Shown: piece by piece, positions 53,001 through 59,000 of the stretch
How positions within the stretch are numbered: position 1 is the stretch's first letter
Layout: the number at the start of each line of letters is the position of its first letter
DNA from: Chlorocebus sabaeus
Lineage: Eukaryota > Chordata > Mammalia > Primates > Cercopithecidae
DNA length: 64,000 nt
Assembly (NCBI RefSeq): GCF_047675955.1
Contig: NC_132929.1
Coordinates: 37,564,421-37,628,420 of the forward strand
Reading direction: 5' to 3'
Translations under genes and position numbers: made by a program
The notes under the pieces: model-generated
What the model saw: only the letters and a program-made list of their open reading frames with translations
Database searches by the model: none
Told to the model about the DNA's origin: nothing

Positions 53001-56000
53001 TCCAGAATCTACAAGGAACTCAAACAACTGAACAAGAAGAAAACAACCCCATTAAAAACAGCAAAGTACATAAACAAACATTTTGCAAAAGAAGAAATAC
53101 AAGCAGCCAACAAACACATGAAAAAATGTTCAACATAACAAATTATCAGAGAAACACAAATTTAAACCACACTGAGATACTCTCTTACACCAGCTAGAAA
53201 GGTTATTATTAAAAAACCAAAAAATAACAGATATTGGCATGGATACAGAGGAAAGGGACGAGTTATGTACTGTTGGTGAAAATGTAGACTGGTTTAACCT
53301 CTATGGAAAACAGTATGGAGATATCTCAAGGAACTAAAAACAGAAACAGCAATCCCACTACTGAGTACCCAAAAGAAAATAAATCATTATATAAAAAGAC
53401 ACCTGCACTTATATGTTTATAACAGCACTATCCACAATAGCAAAGTCACACAACCAACCTAAGTGTCCATTAACAGTTGACTGGATAAAGAAAATGTGAT
53501 ACATATATATCATGGAATAGTATGCAGCCATAAAAAAAGAATGAAATCATGTTCCCTACAGCAAGATGGATGAAGCTGGAGGCCATTATCTTAAGTAAAT
53601 CAACTCAAAGGTGGAAAATCTAATATTGTATGTTCTCACTTGTAAGTGGGAGCTAAACAATGGGTACACACAGACATAAAGATGCATAGTGGCCTTTGCA
53701 GTACACTGAGCTCCACAGAGACATTGCCAGGGCAAGCAAGAGACAGGAATTAATAACCAGAACACATAAGGAACTCAAACAACTCTATAGGAAAAAATCT
53801 AATAATCTGATTTAAAAATGGGCAAAAGATCTGAATAGACATTTCTCAAAAGAAGACATACAAATGGCAAACAGGTATATGAAAAGGTGCTCAACATCAC
53901 ATCATCAGAGAAATGTAAATCAAAACTATAATGAGATACTATCTCAACTCAGTAAAAATGGCTTTTATCCAAAAGACAGACAATAACAAATGCTAGCAAG
54001 GATGTGGAGAAAAGGAAGACCTTGTACACTGTTGGTGGCAATGTAAATTATTATAGCCACTATGAAGAACAATTTGGGGGTTCCTCAAAAAACTAAAAAT
54101 AGAACTACCAGCCAGGCGCGGTGGCTCACGCCTGTAATCCTAGCACTTTGGGAGGCTGAGCCAGGCAGATCACAAGGTCAGGAGATCGAGACCATCCAAA
54201 CACAGTGAAACCCCATCTCTACTAAAAATACAAAAAAGTAGCTGGGCATGGTGGCAGGTGCTTGTAGTCCCATCTACTTGGGAGGCTGAGGCAGGAGAAT
54301 GGTGTGAACCCGGGAGGCGGAGCTTGCAGTGAGCCGAGATCATGCCACTGCACTCCAGCCTGGGCAACAGAGTGAGACTCCATCTTAAAAAAAAAAAAAA
54401 AAAAAAAAAAAGAACTACCGTATGATCCACCAATCCCACTGCTAGGTATATATCCAAAAGAAAGGAAATCAGTATATTGAAGAGATACCTGTACTCTCAT
54501 GTTTAATGCAGCATTATTCACAATAGCCAAGATTTGGAAGCAACCTAAGTGTCCATCAATAGATGAATGGTTAAAGAAATGTGGTACATATACACAATGG
54601 AGTACTATTCGGCCATAAAAAGGAATGAGATCCTGCCATTTGCAACAACATGGATGGAACTGGAGGTCATTATGTTAAGTGAAATAAGCCAGGCACAAAT
54701 AGACAAACTTCACATGTTCTCACTTACTTGTGGGAACTAAAAATTAAAACAATTGAACTCATGGAGACAGAGAGTAGAACAATGGTTACCAGAGGCTGGG
54801 AAGGGTAACAGGGGAGGATGGTTAATGAATATAAAAATATAGTTAGATGAAATGAATAAGACCTAGTATTTGATGGCACAACAGGGTGACTACAGTCAAC
54901 AATTGATTGTACATTTAAAAATAACTAAAAGAGTATTAATTAGATTATTTGTAACACAAAGAAAGGATAAATACTTTGAGGTGATAGAAACCTCATTTAC
55001 CCTGATGTGATTATTACACACTGCATGCCTGTATCAAAATATCTCATGTACCCCATAAATATATATACCTACTATGTATCCACAAAAATTAAAAACAAAA
55101 AAAATTAATGGAAATAATAGACACTGGGGACTTCAAAAAGGGGTAGAGATTGAAGGAGGGGGGTGAGGGTTGAAAGATTACCTGCTGGATACAAAGTTCA
55201 ACATCTGAGTGACAGATGCACTAGAAACCCAGTCCCTACTGTCACTCAATATATCCGTGTAACAAACATACACATCAACAACCTAAATCTAAAATTTTAA
55301 AAAATATAAATTAAATAAATAAATAAAAATAAAAACCAGATAGCATGGACTAGATGGGAAGACTTTGTAGATTAAATTTCCTATTGAAAAATGTATTCAA
55401 CAAAGATATATATTTACTTAGAGATGGTCTTAGTGTAGGAGTTTAACTGCAAAGAGAGAGACTTTGTACTTACCAAAACATATCCTCCATACCACATTGC
55501 TGCATAATATATCAAGTGAAAATAGTTGAACAAAACATGAAGGAAATAAGCTACATTTACAGTTTATCTACTAGAGTTTGCAAATTATACTACTTTCACA
55601 TTTAAAGAAAAAGCACATAAAACTTGGAAATCTAATTTGAAAATGAAGGTATGTTTTGTGTGGTGGAACCAAAGCATGAAGAATGCAATTGCAGTTCAAA
55701 TACCCTTCCATTTTCTACCTCGTCATAAAAAAATAAGAAGTATGTACGTTTTATATATAATATACATTAGGCTCAGAACTCTACAAGCTCTAATTAACGT
55801 ACGCAAAAAAAAAAAACTCTCACACTTTTAATCAAATTTTTTTTATGTTAAATAACACAAGCAAAATAGAAAACGGAAAGGATTAAGAATAATTCAAATG
55901 AAGACTAAAGTACTTACCAATTTGGCCAGCCTTGACTTTAAAAGGAACATCCAATTCACTCTTCAGAAGAAAGACAAAATGTAAAGGACATCTTAAATTA

Positions 56001-59000
56001 TTAAGCCAACCCAAAAATCACTTTTGTGTGATCATTTAAATACACATCTCTAAAGAAAAAAAAAAACAAATTTTCTATATTTGAATAATTCATAAAGGAC
56101 ATGTTTTATAGGCCAAAAAAATGTTTCATAGGCCTGGTGTGGTGGCTCACACCTGTAATTCCAGCACTTTGGGAAGCTGAGGCGGGTGGATCACCTGAGG
56201 TCAGGAGTTCGAGACCAGCCTGGCCAACATGGGAAAACCCCATCTCTAGCCTGGTGTGGGGTGGCAGGTGCCTGTAATCCCCTAATCAGGAGGCTGAAGC
56301 AGGAGAATCGCTTGAACCCAGGAGGCAGAGGTTGCAGTGAGCTGGGATCACGCCATTGTACTCCAGACTGGGTGACAAGACGAAACTCTGCCTCAGAAAA
56401 AAATTTGTAACTTAAGCTTTGACTTTAAACAAAGAATCTGGCCGGGCGCGGTGGCTCAAGCCTGTAATCCCAGCACTTTGGGAGGCCGAGACGGGTGGAT
56501 CACGAGGTCAGGAGATCGAGACCATCCTGGCTAACACGGTGAAACCCCGTCTCTACTAAAAAATACAAAAAACTAGCCGGGCGAGGTGGCAGGCGCCTGT
56601 AGTCCCAGCTACTTGGGAGGCTGAGGCAGGAGAATGGCGTGAACCCAGGAGGCGGAGCTTGCAGTGAGCTGAGATCCGGCCACTGCACTCCAGCCTGGGG
56701 CGACAGAGAGACTCCGTCTCAAAAAATAAATAAATAAATAAAATAAACAAAGAATTCACAAGAGAAACAAAATGATAAATAGGAAAAATAGAAAAAGTTT
56801 GTAAATAACCAAGTAAACTGGTTACTTGTTTTAAGTAAACCAAATCAAATGGAAATTACAATCAAATCAAATGAATTTAAACACATGGACAATGTTTATC
56901 TGAAACACTAGAACAGAAAAAAGAATAGAGTCCTTTTGCATAAATTAGTTGAAAACAATACTGAACAGTTCTCTCTCAAATATTTAGTAAATGAATAAAT
57001 TAAAAAATCTTAAAAAGAAAAGCTAGATTCCCAATGTATTATTTACCAAATTAGCATTTCATTTAGATAAGTTACAGACAGGTACCAACAAATAATAATA
57101 AACTTTCACCTACCTATATTTCAAACAACTAGAAAGTTCAAATAACTTTTTTTGTTCAAAGAATACTAAACAATAACTGATATCCATAATGATCATCTGA
57201 GTCTTTAGAATTATTAAAAATTAAACCAGTCAGTACAGCCTTTCTGTTAGCTGTAACTTAATATATACTAATACTATAAAAATCTGACCACCAAAATATA
57301 GGTAATAATTAACTAAAATAATCAATTTACCTGATCATCTGATTATGTCTGAACTCTATGTAAACAGGAATTGAACAGAATACTATTATAACAGCTTTAG
57401 ATAAAAACTCTGTTTTAGACCAAAAAATATATATATATATTCTTTGCTGCCAATAAGAGCAGCTCTGTCCTCTGGGAGGACAGGAAAGATAAATTCAGGG
57501 GAATTCGCATTATACAGGATACAAACAGCAAACTACAAAAAGGTGGTCTCATGCTCATTTTAATCCTCCTGAAATAATTTTCACACAAAATAAATGTAAA
57601 GAACCCATATCAAATTAAAAACTCATCAATTTGGTTTAACTGGGGAAAGAAGCTACTTTGAATTAAAAATATAAATTACAAAAGAATTTATTATATTTAA
57701 TTATAACCAAAACTTGAATTAGGCTAAAACAGAGTTCAAATAATTTGTCTCCTAAGTATGTTAGATATATATCCTGTCACTACAATTCTATTTATATTGT
57801 CATAAATAGAGAAAAAAAACCTCTATTTCAATCTATAACAACAGAATCAGAAGGTCTAAATTTTTGTTTAAAATTTAAAAAGTTGTAGCATCCTATATAA
57901 AAAAGAGAAAAATACTTAAATATTTTGAGTAACTACTATGGGCCAGGCTCTGCTTCTCATCTTATTCAAGCCACAAAGACACAGAGATATTATATTGCTT
58001 TATAATTAACTCCACTGTATAGATGATTAAACTCATGCTAAAAGATCAAAGAAATTAAGAAGTTAGGCTGGGTGCAGTGCCTCACGCCTGTAATCCCAAC
58101 ACTTTGGGAGGCCAAGGCAGGTGGATCACCTGAGGTCAGGAGTTGGGAGACCAGCCTGGCCAACAGGGCAAAATCCCATCTCTACTAAAAATACAAAAAT
58201 TACCCAGGCGTGGTGGCACGCACCTGTAATCCCAGCTACTAGAGAGACTGAGGCAGAAGAATTGCTTGAACCTGGGAGGCGGAAGACGCAGTGAGCTGAG
58301 ATCATGCCACTGCACTCCGGCCTAGGCAACAGACTGAGACTCTGTCTCACAAAATTAAAAAATTAAAATATGAGGTTAGAAACTTGCAAAAATTAAACAA
58401 TAAACTCATTAAGTGACTTCATAAACTCACATTTAGCCAAATAAGCTAAACAGAAACCTAATTGGGCAGGGGAGGGCATTGTTTTGCTTGTTTTCAACTC
58501 AACAATAAATGACACAAATTACTTTCTGGAGCTGGAGTCCAGAAAATCCTATTTTACCTCTTAATATTACTATAATAAGGCTAGACCGTCAATATATTTC
58601 CAAAATATAATTATTTATTACCTATTTAATTTAAAATCAAGCCCTCATTTATCTCAAAAATATGTAAAGATACTTCTGAAGAAAAATATTTCTATAAGGA
58701 AAAAGTCAACTACAAAACTATATAGTCAAATTAGATTAAGGAGAAACACTCCGTTTCCAAGAGATACTATTTTGATTATTAGGGGAAACAATTTCTAAAT
58801 CTTTAATCTCAGATTTTCCAACAGCAAATAGTTAAACAAGTAATCCTTTGAGTGATTCCATCACTTTATCTAGTACCTGGTATCAGATGCCTAGTAAGCA
58901 AAGGTTTCTAAGAACTTACCAAATTAAGTAAGTTACTAGCATAGTTAAAAAAAACTTACCAGGGCATTTTCTTTTATCTGTAGATTATCTAAAGCCACAT

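Larger units (their letters stand above)
52430..55320 (+). mobile_element. L1 (outer copy), split by a second L1 and an Alu
   Basis: ORF2 C-terminal part and 3' end: actataaaattcctagagga, tggataaagaaaatgtgata, gtgggagctaaacaatgggt. The 3' UTR text ggaaataatagacactgggg is displaced to about 55110 and the A-rich tail ends near 55320. Broken frames. Antisense to VPS13C. Confidence 0.85.
50113..55917 (-). other. VPS13C intron 3
   Basis: Positions 52430-55320 are a nest of two L1s and two Alus. No recognised element in 50113-52430 or 55340-55917. Confidence 0.82.
55961..58959 (-). other. VPS13C intron 2
   Basis: Holds three Alus and a reverse MIR. No recognised element in 56760-57930 or 58355-58959. 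Confidence 0.82.
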
